44,207 nucleotides of DNA, from positions 1-44,207 of the forward strand of contig CANJCO010000041.1 in the NCBI GenBank assembly GCA_947473045.1, read 5' to 3'. Positions within the stretch are counted from its first letter, which is position 1. The number at the start of each line of letters is the position of its first letter. The stretch is from Myxococcales bacterium (lineage in GTDB: Bacteria; Myxococcota_A; Polyangia; Polyangiales; Polyangiaceae). Positions 13,506-21,910 of the stretch are shown piece after piece. The translations under genes and the position numbers were made by a program. The notes under the pieces were generated by a model. That model ran no database searches and had not been told where the DNA came from. It saw only the letters and a list, made by a program, of their open reading frames with translations.

Positions 13506-15893
13506 TCAGTTCACCACCTGGCAGATCCCTGAAACCTGAGGAGAAACGTCGTTATCGACGCGGCATTGATTGGTCGGCAGCGCCACCGTGACCGTCGCGT
13601 AGACTTTGCTCGTCTGGATATCGGCGGGGGGATTCGCGAGCGGTAGCTTGATCGACTCAGCCTGCGCCGGACCGAGCGCAATCGAGGTGGTCGCCTGCCC
13701 CAGCGGAGTGCCCGACGGCGACGCTCCCTCGAAGAACGACACGAGCTGGCCCGCAGGCAACGTGGCCTCGCCGACGTTGCGTACGCTGGCGACGAGCGCG
13801 TACCCGTTCGAGCAGTCGACCTGCAGCGAAATGATGGCGTCGGGCGCTGCGAACTCGGAGCCAGGCTGCTTGTTCTGCCTGTAGTTGTTGAGCGTCGACT
13901 GCGACCAGTTGGCGGTCTCGACGGCGGGCACTTTGCCGTCTTCGCTCACGTTGGTCACGTGATACGTGTGCTCGTTCCACACGCGGCGCGACCGGACCCA
14001 CGACTTCGACGCGCTCTGGAAGATGCGGATGCCGCTCTGCTTCGACGCGTTGTCGGGGCACGTCACGCCGTAGCCGTTGGATGCCACGACGATGTCGGCC
14101 TGACCGTCGTTGTCGACGTCGGCCACGAGCGGGTACTCCCAAAGTGTGCCCGTGGTGTTGCAAGTAGACGGAATGAGGTTATTGCCGGTCTTGCCGTCGT
14201 ACATCCAAAGGTGAAACTCATCTGAATAGATGACCTCGGCCTGACCGTCGCCGTTGAAGTCGAACACCGAGCTTCCGGTCACCGCCGACGAGCAGTCGTG
14301 GGTCGGCTTGCTCCACAAGACGGTGCCGGCGTTGGGCGTGGCCGGGTTCATGAGCGCCGCCCCGCTGAGCACCATGTAGCCTACGGCGCCCGCCGCTCCG
14401 ACGTCGGGAAAGCCGTCGCCGTTGAAGTCGGCGATCGTAGGAGGTCCGCCGCCGTACTCATTGCCCACGTTGCAGAACGTCTTCGTCGATACGCCGTTGT
14501 TGATGTCGATGTCGCGCCGAATGACGTCGACGTGGCTCGGGGAGGCTGCGTTGTAGCGAAGCACGAACGCCTTGTGCGGGCCTGCGGACGAGATCACGAC
14601 CACTTCGGGCTTGCCATCTTTGTCGAGGTCGCCCACCGCGTGATAGCCGCGCGTGATCGCGTCGGGGCCGGTACGCAAGTCCCACAGCAGGGTGCCGTCA
14701 CCCCGAAAGGCTCGATCGCCATCGACGATGTCGAGCTTGCCGTCGCCGTCGAGATCGGTGAGCCCGGTGAGGCGCGCGCCCCACGACGTCAGCGGATCGA
14801 GCTCCTTCTTAATGGCGCCGGTTTTTCCGTCGAGAATCGTGAGGCCCACGAGCACTTCAGGAATGCCGTCCTGATCGAGGTCGCCGATGGCGGGAGCTTC
14901 GTAGCCGCAGTGAACTTTCGTGGTGTCGTTTTGCGTCCAGAGCACCGATCCGTCGGCCTTGAAGGCGACTACGCCCGTATTTTGCGCGGTGGCGTTGCAG
15001 CAGTTGCTGCCCACCGGGCCGGGATCGGCGCAGCCGACGATGTCAGAGACGCCGTCGCCGTCGAGGTCCGCCGCGGCGAGGCCGCCGCCGGGCTGCACCA
15101 CATTGGGAAGGGACCACTTGTCGACGATCTTACCTCCCACAATTGAGATCGCGTGAAGGGTGCCTTGTTTGTAGTAGCCGCCCGCGGTGAAGGTGCTGAA
15201 GATGATCTCGGGGATGTCGTCCGCCGTCACTTTTCCGTCGCAGTTGTCGTCGTCGAGCTGCGCGACGATCGGCGCCATCATGACGTCCGTCGAGAAAGGA
15301 TACTGGGAGGCTCCTCCCCACGCGTATTTGACGACCGGGTCGAAGGCCGACGCGGGCGGGTGGTACTCACAGGCCTCGAGGCAGCTGATCGCGCCGCCGT
15401 CGGGCGCTCCGGCGTCGGGCGCACAAATGGGAGGTCGCGGCAGGCACCGCCCAACAGGGATCGGCTTGCCGCCGTTGCAGCTCGCGTCCGAGGGCGCGCC
15501 CGCGTCGCCGCCCGACAGCGACTGGTCGCAGTAGTCGCCCTTCGCGCAGTCGGTCGAGTCGACGCACGGGCCGCCGGGAGTCACGCACTTCTGAAAGGAG
15601 CAGAGCTGTCCGGCTCCGCAGCAGCTGTCGGCGCACGCGAGCGCGGCGCTGCAGCACGAGCCTCCGGTGCACACGCCGCCGTCGCCGCACGCGCTGCCGG
15701 AGATGCACGTCGCGCCGTCACCAAAGCCAACGGCGCCGTCGCCCGCGTCGTCGAGCGGCTGGCTGCCGTCGGCTGCGTCGCCTGCGTAGAGTGGATCAAC
15801 GTGACTGTCGTCGCCGCAACCCGTGGCCGCCTGAGCCACTGTCGCCGCAGCAACCAACCCGACCGCCGCAGAAAGTAAGCGTTTCTTGTACAT
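13506..15893 (-). CDS. FG-GAP/VCBS repeat lipoprotein with cysteine-rich head and CARDB-like tail
   Basis: This 795-aa protein has a Sec/lipoprotein signal (MYKKRLLSAAVGLVAAATVA, then ATGC) and a good GGGGAG ribosome site. After an Asp/Gly-rich linker comes a cysteine-dense segment (about residues 60-150). From about 175 to 640 there are seven or so FG-GAP/VCBS repeats, each with a calcium-type loop: DLDGDGVSD, DLDQDGIPE, DLDGDGKLD, DLDKDGKPE, DFNGDGFPD, DFNGDGQAE, DVDNDGQAD. These make a calcium-bound beta-propeller as in integrin alpha heads. The last 110 residues look like a CARDB/Ig-type adhesion domain. Inferred role: surface adhesion or ligand binding. No catalytic site is visible. Confidence 0.88.
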   Translation of the reverse strand: MYKKRLLSAAVGLVAAATVAQAATGCGDDSHVDPLYAGDAADGSQPLDDAGDGAVGFGDGATCISGSACGDGGVCTGGSCCSAALACADSCCGAGQLCSFQKCVTPGGPCVDSTDCAKGDYCDQSLSGGDAGAPSDASCNGGKPIPVGRCLPRPPICAPDAGAPDGGAISCLEACEYHPPASAFDPVVKYAWGGASQYPFSTDVMMAPIVAQLDDDNCDGKVTADDIPEIIFSTFTAGGYYKQGTLHAISIVGGKIVDKWSLPNVVQPGGGLAAADLDGDGVSDIVGCADPGPVGSNCCNATAQNTGVVAFKADGSVLWTQNDTTKVHCGYEAPAIGDLDQDGIPEVLVGLTILDGKTGAIKKELDPLTSWGARLTGLTDLDGDGKLDIVDGDRAFRGDGTLLWDLRTGPDAITRGYHAVGDLDKDGKPEVVVISSAGPHKAFVLRYNAASPSHVDVIRRDIDINNGVSTKTFCNVGNEYGGGPPTIADFNGDGFPDVGAAGAVGYMVLSGAALMNPATPNAGTVLWSKPTHDCSSAVTGSSVFDFNGDGQAEVIYSDEFHLWMYDGKTGNNLIPSTCNTTGTLWEYPLVADVDNDGQADIVVASNGYGVTCPDNASKQSGIRIFQSASKSWVRSRRVWNEHTYHVTNVSEDGKVPAVETANWSQSTLNNYRQNKQPGSEFAAPDAIISLQVDCSNGYALVASVRNVGEATLPAGQLVSFFEGASPSGTPLGQATTSIALGPAQAESIKLPLANPPADIQTSKVYATVTVALPTNQCRVDNDVSPQVSGICQVVN

Positions 15894-15945
15894 CGAAGTC
15901 TCCCCGGTGGGAGCCTACGCGAACAGGCGGTCGCGCGGGCAGACT

Positions 15946-16932
15946 TCAGCGGCAGCACACGGTGCGGACGTTCGGAAGGTCGAGCGACGCGGTTGGCGTT
16001 GCAGTCGCAGTGCACCCGGAAAAATTCGCCTTCGCCGTGTACGTCACGCCGTGGAGCTGCGCGTTCGCCTTGCCGGTGGGCGCGCACGAGCCGTCCGCGG
16101 GGATGGTGGCGATGAGCTGCGCGCAAGCGCTGTCGTAGAAGAAAGAGAGCTTCGGCTGGTCGCACTTGCCCTGAAACGTGCAGGCTTGGCCGCAGCCCGC
16201 GCACGCGACGTGTGCCTGCTTGGAAGCGGTGTGCTTAGCCGAGAAAGGCGAGCCCGCCGGGCAGGCCACATCGCCGTCGCTGACGATGCACGATTTGAAG
16301 CCCGCGGGAGCATATCCGCCGCATGCTGCAGGCTGGCAGGTGGCGCTGACGGCGCAGAAACGCGCCGCATCGGCCTTGATCGCGGCGTCGTTGGGGACTG
16401 CTTGTATATTGCACACGCCGCCCGACGGGGCGATCGTTGTGGCTTTGTCGAAGTCATCGACTGTGCCCCCGAGCGCGGCGCACTTGCCTGCCGAAAAGTT
16501 GTAGGTGCCAGCGTTGACGTTGCAGCTCTGCCCGACCCCGCTGAGCACCGACGGCCCCGTCTGGCAGTCGGGATCCTGCGCCTTGTTGCACGAGCACGAG
16601 CACGCCTGCTGGCCGACAGTCGCGTCGGCGACCACGTCTTCTGCCGCGCCGAAATCAGCAGGACACGCGGGCTGCCCGCTGCGCGCATAGGCCACGAGCG
16701 ACCACCCCTGCGGAACGTCACCGGCTTTGCACGCGCCACCTGAGCCAGGACAGTTGGCAGCGCCCGCGTCCGTGCGCGCGTCGGTCGTCGCGTCGACTAC
16801 GGCAGCGTCGGTGCGGGGCGAGGAGGCATCGAGCGCAGCAGACGGCGGCGCCGCGAAGAGGTCGGCGTCGGTCGAATCACCGCACCCAAGCAGCGGCAGG
16901 AGGCAAACAGTCAGCAGGAATTTCGAGCGCAT
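15946..16932 (-). CDS. Cysteine-rich secreted lipoprotein, unknown
   Basis: The start at 16932 gives a short signal and lipobox (MRSKFLLTVCLLPLLGC). An Ala/Asp-rich linker (about 20-65) follows, then a domain with more than 20 cysteines spread to the last residues (RTVCCR). Patterns such as CSCSCNKAQDPDC and CAGCGQACTF differ from the NCGxCG repeats next door. It is therefore a separate type of disulfide-rich protein, 328 aa long. No family is recognised. It is 52 bp upstream of the VCBS gene on the same strand, so a shared surface function or transcript is possible. Confidence 0.75.
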   Translation of the reverse strand: MRSKFLLTVCLLPLLGCGDSTDADLFAAPPSAALDASSPRTDAAVVDATTDARTDAGAANCPGSGGACKAGDVPQGWSLVAYARSGQPACPADFGAAEDVVADATVGQQACSCSCNKAQDPDCQTGPSVLSGVGQSCNVNAGTYNFSAGKCAALGGTVDDFDKATTIAPSGGVCNIQAVPNDAAIKADAARFCAVSATCQPAACGGYAPAGFKSCIVSDGDVACPAGSPFSAKHTASKQAHVACAGCGQACTFQGKCDQPKLSFFYDSACAQLIATIPADGSCAPTGKANAQLHGVTYTAKANFSGCTATATPTASLDLPNVRTVCCR

Positions 16933-17025
16933 GCCGGTGCGTATAGCATCGCCGACCGACAGCACTGCGGCTCGCGCAACAATCGACCCGCGGACGTGCG
17001 CGGCGAGCGGAAGCGTTCCGAGCCG

Positions 17026-18063
17026 TCAGGCGTCGAGCGCGTTGCGATGGGCGGCCTGCTGTCGCTCGAGTGCCTCCAACCGGGAGAGCTCGGCTCGCAA
17101 CGCGGGGTCTTGTCCCGACGCGAGGAGACCTTCGACGATCTTGCGCGCGGCCGCATATTCGCCCGCCGCTTCGAGCACGAACACGAGCACCGACGGACCG
17201 GCCACGTACCCCTCGGGCATCGCGCCGAGCGTGGCGAGGCCCGATCGCGGATCGCCCTCGAGCGCCTGCCCCATCGCGGACACCTCCGTCGCGAACGCCT
17301 GCAACCGCGCCGTCTTTGCGGCCGCGCGCGCGTGCGACGCAGCGCGCAGCATCGAGGCGCCGTCGCCCGAGGCGAGCCATGCGGGATAGCGCGTCTGCAG
17401 GTCCGCGAGCAGCGCCTCATCGCCGCGGGTTGCGAGCCGGTCGCGTATCCCTTTGATGTTCTGCATGGTGTACATCGCGATGAGCAGCACCGGCCACAGC
17501 GCTCCCGCCGAAAGCGCGAACACGCCGACTCCAAGGCCGACCGCGATCGACACCCCGCGGGCCAGCAACTCGGCGTCGCCCAGCTTGATGAGGCCGAGCA
17601 CCGCGCGCATCGCGTTGCCGCCATCGAGGGGCATCATGGGTACGAGGTTGAGCAGTCCCCAGCCGAGGTTCACCCATACTACGTCCCAGGCCGCCTCGGC
17701 CGCGAGCGGAGAGGCGGAGTGGCGGAGGGCGCCCAGCAAGAGCGCTCCGCCCCCGATCGAAATGCCTACAGCAGGCCCCGCGAGGCTGATCAGCAGCGAG
17801 CGCCCCGGGCCGACGTTGCGCCCGCCCTCCCAACTGGTGAGCCCTCCCATACCTACCAGTTGCACGGTTGGCTGAAGCCCGAACGCCCTGCCCATGAACG
17901 CATGCCCGAACTCGTGGGCGAGCACGGAGACGAAGACGATGGCTACCCAGAGCGCGATCGACTGAGGAGTCGCTCCCTTCGTGGCACCGAGCATGACGGT
18001 AACCACGAAGAAAGACGCGCGCACGTAGACCGGTATCCCGGCGAGGGTGAAGTGGGGACGCAT
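17026..18063 (-). CDS. Site-2 protease family (M50) membrane metallopeptidase
   Basis: This 345-aa protein shows the zinc site H50-E-F-G-H54 in a membrane helix and the third ligand region MPLDGGNAMR (144-152, D147). Both are diagnostic of intramembrane metalloproteases of the S2P/SpoIVFB-like type. Five to six hydrophobic helices fill residues 10-220. The C-terminal 120 residues are helical and soluble, perhaps TPR-like, and may select substrates. Members cut membrane-bound regulators such as anti-sigma factors; no such partner is adjacent. The ATG is 20 bp from the left end of the structured repeat at 18083, so its promoter must lie in or beyond that repeat. Confidence 0.88.
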   Translation of the reverse strand: MRPHFTLAGIPVYVRASFFVVTVMLGATKGATPQSIALWVAIVFVSVLAHEFGHAFMGRAFGLQPTVQLVGMGGLTSWEGGRNVGPGRSLLISLAGPAVGISIGGGALLLGALRHSASPLAAEAAWDVVWVNLGWGLLNLVPMMPLDGGNAMRAVLGLIKLGDAELLARGVSIAVGLGVGVFALSAGALWPVLLIAMYTMQNIKGIRDRLATRGDEALLADLQTRYPAWLASGDGASMLRAASHARAAAKTARLQAFATEVSAMGQALEGDPRSGLATLGAMPEGYVAGPSVLVFVLEAAGEYAAARKIVEGLLASGQDPALRAELSRLEALERQQAAHRNALDA

Positions 18064-18082
18064 GATGGCCGCGGAGACCCCT

Positions 18083-18234
18083 TAGCAGGGTGTTCGAAAA
18101 ACACCCTGCTAGGAATTGGCGAAGCCAATTGCGTGGGGTGGGGACCGGCGAAAAACCGCGTTTTTCGGGGCGGGGAGGTGCATACCTCCCCGAGATGAAA
18201 AGCTAGCAGGCGGCTGCTTCAACACCCTGTTAGC
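18083..18234. repeat. Five-hairpin structured repeat, copy 1
   Basis: A 152-bp intergenic element made of consecutive inverted repeats: stem 1 18083-18094/18100-18111 (12 bp, TAGCAGGGTGTT); stem 2 18114-18120/18124-18130 (AATTGGC); stem 3 18149-18156/18160-18167 (CGAAAAAC); stem 4 18171-18179/18184-18192 (CGGGGAGGT); stem 5 18202-18210/18226-18234 (one G-U). Its two ends also pair with each other (18083-18094 with 18221-18232, 11 of 12). About 113 bp of it match 38993-39105 with only about four differences. It lies between the stop of the lipoprotein gene at 18268 and the start of the M50 gene. Likely a MITE/REP-type element that can act as a transcript-end structure. Confidence 0.85.
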
Positions 18235-18267
18235 GCGCCGACTGTGCGCGCGCTGCGGGGCGACGCC

Positions 18268-18741
18268 TCAGTGCTGCGCAGCGCCTTGCGGGATCGAGGG
18301 CAGACACGCGCCCATCACGCACTGGGCGCCCTGAATGCAGTCGACAGCGGCATTTTGGCAGGGAAAGACGCATTTCCCGACCTGGGTGTTGCAGCGCGCG
18401 AGGCCGCACGTGGCGTCACTCGTGCAGGGCAGAATTCCGGCGGAGCCCATCGGGGCTGCAGGCGGCTGGGCTGTCGGTTGCGCCATCGGTTGCCCGGTGG
18501 GCTGCGGCATCGGCTGCCCGGTGGGCTGCGCGGTCGGCTGCGGATAACCCTGCGGATAGCCAGGCTGCTGCGGATAGCCAGGCTGCTGCGGATAGCCAGG
18601 CTGCTGCGGGTAGCCAGGCTGCTGCGGGTACGCAGTCGTCGCGGTCGGCGCGGCGGGCGTAGGCGCCTGGTCGTCTTTGCGACAAGCCGCGGCGAAGACG
18701 AAAATGGAGCCGACAGCAAAGATAGGAACGAATCGATTCAT
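18268..18741 (-). CDS. Lipoprotein with PQQPGY tandem repeats and cysteine tail
   Basis: The ATG at 18741 has a strong GGAGGA six bases upstream and gives a lipoprotein signal (MNRFVPIFAVGSIFVFAAAC). The product is 157 aa. Residues about 35-65 are tandem PGYPQQ units, followed by Gln/Pro/Thr repeats (QPTGQPM). The last 55 residues carry eight cysteines in the pattern C-x5-C-x3-C-x5-C, as in other secreted proteins here. The Pro/Gln section is probably an extended, disordered stalk placing the small cysteine knot away from the membrane. Function unknown. Divergent from the lipoprotein at 18803. Confidence 0.82.
   Translation of the reverse strand: MNRFVPIFAVGSIFVFAAACRKDDQAPTPAAPTATTAYPQQPGYPQQPGYPQQPGYPQQPGYPQGYPQPTAQPTGQPMPQPTGQPMAQPTAQPPAAPMGSAGILPCTSDATCGLARCNTQVGKCVFPCQNAAVDCIQGAQCVMGACLPSIPQGAAQH
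18554..18625 (-). repeat. Four tandem 18-bp coding repeats
   Basis: The unit GGATAGCCAGGCTGCTGC occurs four times in a row on the plus strand (the fourth with one change) and encodes QQPGYP on the minus strand. The near-identity at DNA level points to recent expansion by slippage or unequal crossover, so copy number may vary between strains. Confidence 0.9.
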
Positions 18742-18802
18742 GGGAGTCCTCCGAGACCGGTCTTTCGTCTCGCAACGTTGGACGTTAGAGCTATCGGCCA
18801 CG

Positions 18803-19453
18803 ATGCACTTCGTCAACGTCCGTACGCAAATCTTGCTGGTGACTCTGCTCGCAGGGTGCGCGCGCGGAGAGCCGCCCACGTGGAGCGCGCCCGGCGTCAG
18901 CGCCTCGGTTTCGCCGATTCCCCTGCCCGATCACGACGCGCAAAGCGCGGCCGTCTCAGCCGAGGCGGCGGCAGCGGAGCCCGCGCGCGAGGACGCCGGC
19001 GCATTGCCGCAAACGCACGATCGCCCCAAGCCCGAGGGCCCACGCTTCGAGGCCGGCGCGAGAGCGCTGTTCGACGCGATCGTGAGCGACGATCCGGCGA
19101 GAGCCGAGGACTTCTTTTTCCCCGCTGCGGCCTACGCCCAGGTCAAGGCGATCGCGAGCCCGTACGCAGACCACAAGCGAAGGCTCGTCGCCAACTTCGA
19201 ACGCGACGTTCACGCGGCGCACGCCAAGCTCGGCCGTTCGGCCACGCGGGCGACATTCAAGGCGCTCGATGTGCCGACAGACCGCGCGCGATGGGTCGAG
19301 CCGGGCGAGGAGGGCAACAAGCTCGGCTACTTCCGCGTTTACGGCAGCAAGTTGCGCTATGAGGTCGATGCAAAACCGCTCTCGCTCGACGTCACCTCGC
19401 TCATCTCGTGGCGCGGCGAGTGGTACGTCGTGCACCTCAGCGGCTTCAAGTAG
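18803..19453 (+). CDS. Hypothetical lipoprotein
   Basis: Starting at 18803 gives the lipobox signal MHFVNVRTQILLVTLLAGC; the longer frame to 18677 overlaps the divergent gene and lacks a signal at its start. The mature protein (216 aa in all) has a Pro/Ala-rich linker to about residue 80. A compact alpha/beta domain follows, with FDAIVSDDPARAEDFFFP, KRRLVANFERDV and a C-terminal beta part (LRYEVDAKPLSLDVTSLISW) ending in EWYVVHLSGFK. The fold recalls SnoaL/NTF2-like or DUF-type lipoproteins, but no family is firmly recognised. Confidence 0.75.
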   Translation: MHFVNVRTQILLVTLLAGCARGEPPTWSAPGVSASVSPIPLPDHDAQSAAVSAEAAAAEPAREDAGALPQTHDRPKPEGPRFEAGARALFDAIVSDDPARAEDFFFPAAAYAQVKAIASPYADHKRRLVANFERDVHAAHAKLGRSATRATFKALDVPTDRARWVEPGEEGNKLGYFRVYGSKLRYEVDAKPLSLDVTSLISWRGEWYVVHLSGFK

Positions 19454-19550
19454 CTTTTCTCGTAAAAGAGGCGGTGCACGAAGCTCGCGAGCCGTGATAG
19501 GAAGTCGGCTCGCAGGCGTTGGAAGTCGCGGCGCAGGCAGCTACGTACGG

Positions 19551-19556
19551 TATATT
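19551..19556 (+). promoter_or_regulatory. Candidate -10 element of the tRNA gene
   Basis: TATATT lies 12 bases before the 5' end of tRNA-Lys in otherwise GC-rich DNA, where a -10 box is expected. No good -35 match is seen at 16-18 bases spacing, so this is a weak call. Confidence 0.35.
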
Positions 19557-19567
19557 GCTTCGAAAAT

Positions 19568-19643
19568 GGGCTGATAGCTCAGTCGGTAGAGCTGCGGACT
19601 TTTAATCCGTAGGTCGCGGGTTCGAGTCCCGCTCGGCCCACCA
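19568..19643 (+). tRNA. tRNA-Lys (anticodon UUU)
   Basis: The 76-base cloverleaf has acceptor arms GGGCTGA and TCGGCCC (one U-G pair), D-arm GCTC...GAGC, anticodon stem CGGAC/ATCCG-type pairing around the loop CTTTTAA with TTT as anticodon, and T-arm GCGGGTTCGAGTCCCGC. The CCA end is encoded (19641-19643). It decodes AAA and, by wobble, AAG. It is a single gene with no neighbouring tRNA. No integrated element follows it, although tRNA 3' ends are common attachment sites. Confidence 0.97.
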
Positions 19644-19755
19644 TTTTCTCCCGGTCGCGCTGCCCGCCCGTCCCGGACGCAGAGGCTTGACTGACCGCGG
19701 CCGCTGCGGTCTGATCGCGGCAACTGCAAAAATGCGGGATTTGTAGGAGAAACGT

Positions 19756-20328
19756 ATGATCAGGCGAACGGTAATGGCAGCGCTCACTTGCTACTCGCTC
19801 GTCGCATGTGTCGGAGAAGGGCACGTGCGGGTCTACGATGGCGCGCCTCCCGGAGCCGCGCGTGGTGGGCCGCCCGCCGCCGCGAACGGCGAGCCAATCG
19901 TCGCGCAGCAGGCCCCTGCCGCCGCTGCCCCTGCCCCCATCGGCGGCCCGGTAGACGTCCGCGGAGGCGAACGCCGTGACGACGCTCGAGACAAGAAGGT
20001 CGAAGCCGCCACCGGGTGGGAGAAGCTCGGCGAGCGGACGGTCGACGGCAAAATGGACCACGACACGATTCACGTCGGGCGCGCAGAGGGACGATTTTCC
20101 GCGATTCAGCTCAAAGTCGAGCACAGCGCGCTCGAGCTGTTCGACGTCGTGGTCACCTTCGGCGACAACACGAGTTTCTCGCCCACAACGCGCCTGGTGT
20201 TCGCCAACGGCCAAACGTCCCGCGTCATCGACCTCCCCGGCGACAAGCGCGTGATCCGCAAGGTCGATTTCAAGTACGGCAACCTGCCCGGCGGCGGGCG
20301 CGCCCAGCTCGAGCTTTGGGGGCATTGA
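19756..20328 (+). CDS. Hypothetical lipoprotein with conserved beta domain
   Basis: This 190-aa protein has a strong AGGAG site six bases before the ATG and a lipoprotein signal (MIRRTVMAALTCYSLVAC). An Ala/Pro/Gly linker runs to about residue 80. The C-terminal 105 residues form a beta-rich domain: WEKLGERTVDGKMDHD, GRFSAIQLKVEHSALELFDV, then SRVIDLPGDKRVIRKVDFKY. I recognise this pattern (LGER-V-HD-I-VG...A-I...RVIDLPG-RVI) from uncharacterised periplasmic proteins of several proteobacteria, but no function is known to me. It lies just downstream of tRNA-Lys. Confidence 0.8.
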   Translation: MIRRTVMAALTCYSLVACVGEGHVRVYDGAPPGAARGGPPAAANGEPIVAQQAPAAAAPAPIGGPVDVRGGERRDDARDKKVEAATGWEKLGERTVDGKMDHDTIHVGRAEGRFSAIQLKVEHSALELFDVVVTFGDNTSFSPTTRLVFANGQTSRVIDLPGDKRVIRKVDFKYGNLPGGGRAQLELWGH

Positions 20329-20376
20329 GCTAGAAACCGCTGCGCTTACCGGACGCGAGCGCGCGAGACGTCACGG

Positions 20377-21891
20377 CTACTCGACCGGAACCGTACGCCC
20401 CTGCGCCCACTCGCGCAGGGCCTCCACGCGTTCGCGCATGGTCACGCTGAGCGGCTGGGTCGAGCAAAGCTCCGTCGCGAGATGCGCAGTCGACAGCGGC
20501 GCGGGCTCGCTTACCGCGGCGTAGAGCGCCGAGAGCACGGCCTGCTCGATCTCAGCGCCCGAAAAGCCTTCCGCGTTCGCTGCGAGCGCGTCGAGGTCGA
20601 AGTCGGCCGGCTTTTGACGGTGACGCGCGAGGTGCAGCGAAAAAATTTCCCGGCGCGTGCTCAGCGTCGGCAAGTCGACAAAAAAGAGCTCATCGAAGCG
20701 CCCCTTGCGAAGCAACTCGGGCGGCAGCGACGTGACATCGTTGGCAGTCGCGAGCACGAACACGAGCTCGCGCTTCTCAGCCAGCCAGGTGAGAAAGTGA
20801 CCGAGCACGCGCCGACTCGTGCCCCCCTCCTCGTCGCCGCCGGTGCTGAAGGCCTTTTCGATTTCGTCGATCCACAGAATGCAGGGCGCGACGCTCTCTG
20901 CGACCGCGAGTGCGCGCCGAAAATTGCGCTCGCTCTCTCCGAAGTATTTTCGGTAAAGCGACGACGGGTCGAGGCGCACGAGCGGGAGCTGAAAACTCGC
21001 CGCCGTCGCGCGCGCCGAGAGGCTCTTGCCGCATCCCTGCACGCCCACGAGCAGCAGCCCCCTGGGAACAGGCAGGCCCAGGCGCGCGGCGCGCGAAGGC
21101 TCAGTGAACGCTACGCGGCGCTTGTCGAGCCATGCGCGCAGGTTGGCGAGCCCCGCCAGGGCGACGGGCCCATCATCGACGGGAATGTATTCGAGGAGGC
21201 CGGAGCGCTCGATCACGCCTTTTTTCTGCCGCGCGATGACGGCGAGATCGTCCCGGTCGAGGCGGCCGTCGTCAACCACCGCCTCCGCAATGAGCTGCCG
21301 GACCTCTGAGAACGGCAGCCCGCGGAGCTGACCGAGCAGCTCGGCGACGCCGGCGGGGTCGAGCGCCACGGTCACGGGACGGGTCTTGCGAATATCGGCG
21401 AGCAGCTCGGCGACGTACACGCGCACCGACTCGACGCTCGGCGCGCGCAAGCGCACGCACGTAAACAGATTGCTCATTTTTTCGGGCAAATCGCCCGCTA
21501 TGCCGCTGAGCACCACGGCGCCGCGGTGCTCGGTGAGCAGCTCATGAAGCTCGTCGATGCGCGAGGCGATCTCGGGATCGTCGAGCGTGCGCGAAAAGTC
21601 GCGCAGATAGACGATCGACTCGGCGTTGGCCGACGCCACGAACGCCAACGCCTGCGCCGCCGTATCGGTTTTGTACACGGTGGCCGAGTCTCCCGCGACT
21701 GCGGGCAAGCGCGCGAGTCCCCGGTGCAGCCGCCACTCGAACAGCGGCATGCCGAGCTCCGCGCCGACCTTGGCGAGCAGCGCGCCGACACGTGCGGCCT
21801 CGGGTTCGATCACAAACAGCAGCGGACAGTGAGCGCGCAGCAACCGCGAGACGTCGCGAACATCATCGGGCTCGATCGGCGGAGCGATCAC
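20377..21891 (-). CDS. Ycf46-like AAA+ ATPase
   Basis: The GTG at 21891 is the first plausible start after the upstream stop at 21911 and gives a 504-aa protein, the usual length of the Ycf46 family. The longer frame runs through the preceding lipoprotein gene and is a shadow. Residues 1-240 form an inactive-looking ATPase-like N-terminal domain. Residues 245-460 are a full AAA+ module: Walker A GVQGCGKS (283-290), Walker B ILWIDE (338-343), sensor TAN (382-384), and an Arg finger in RKGRFD (R398). The family has FtsH/Cdc48-like ATPases of unclear role (in cyanobacteria linked to CO2 use). It is the last gene of a four-gene unit with a Ser/Thr kinase at its head. Confidence 0.85.
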   Translation of the reverse strand: MIAPPIEPDDVRDVSRLLRAHCPLLFVIEPEAARVGALLAKVGAELGMPLFEWRLHRGLARLPAVAGDSATVYKTDTAAQALAFVASANAESIVYLRDFSRTLDDPEIASRIDELHELLTEHRGAVVLSGIAGDLPEKMSNLFTCVRLRAPSVESVRVYVAELLADIRKTRPVTVALDPAGVAELLGQLRGLPFSEVRQLIAEAVVDDGRLDRDDLAVIARQKKGVIERSGLLEYIPVDDGPVALAGLANLRAWLDKRRVAFTEPSRAARLGLPVPRGLLLVGVQGCGKSLSARATAASFQLPLVRLDPSSLYRKYFGESERNFRRALAVAESVAPCILWIDEIEKAFSTGGDEEGGTSRRVLGHFLTWLAEKRELVFVLATANDVTSLPPELLRKGRFDELFFVDLPTLSTRREIFSLHLARHRQKPADFDLDALAANAEGFSGAEIEQAVLSALYAAVSEPAPLSTAHLATELCSTQPLSVTMRERVEALREWAQGRTVPVE

Positions 21892-21910
21892 GGTCAGTCT
21901 CGCGAAGCTG

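Noticed and set aside
18083-18234. Riboswitch or tRNA-like structure
   Set aside because: The hairpins are independent and show no known conserved core; the element also occurs away from 5' leaders.
18554-18625. Possible CRISPR-like repeat array
   Set aside because: Units are directly adjacent without spacers and code for QQPGYP in frame.
19568-19756. Integration site of a mobile element at tRNA-Lys
   Set aside because: No integrase gene and no repeat of the tRNA 3' end were seen nearby.
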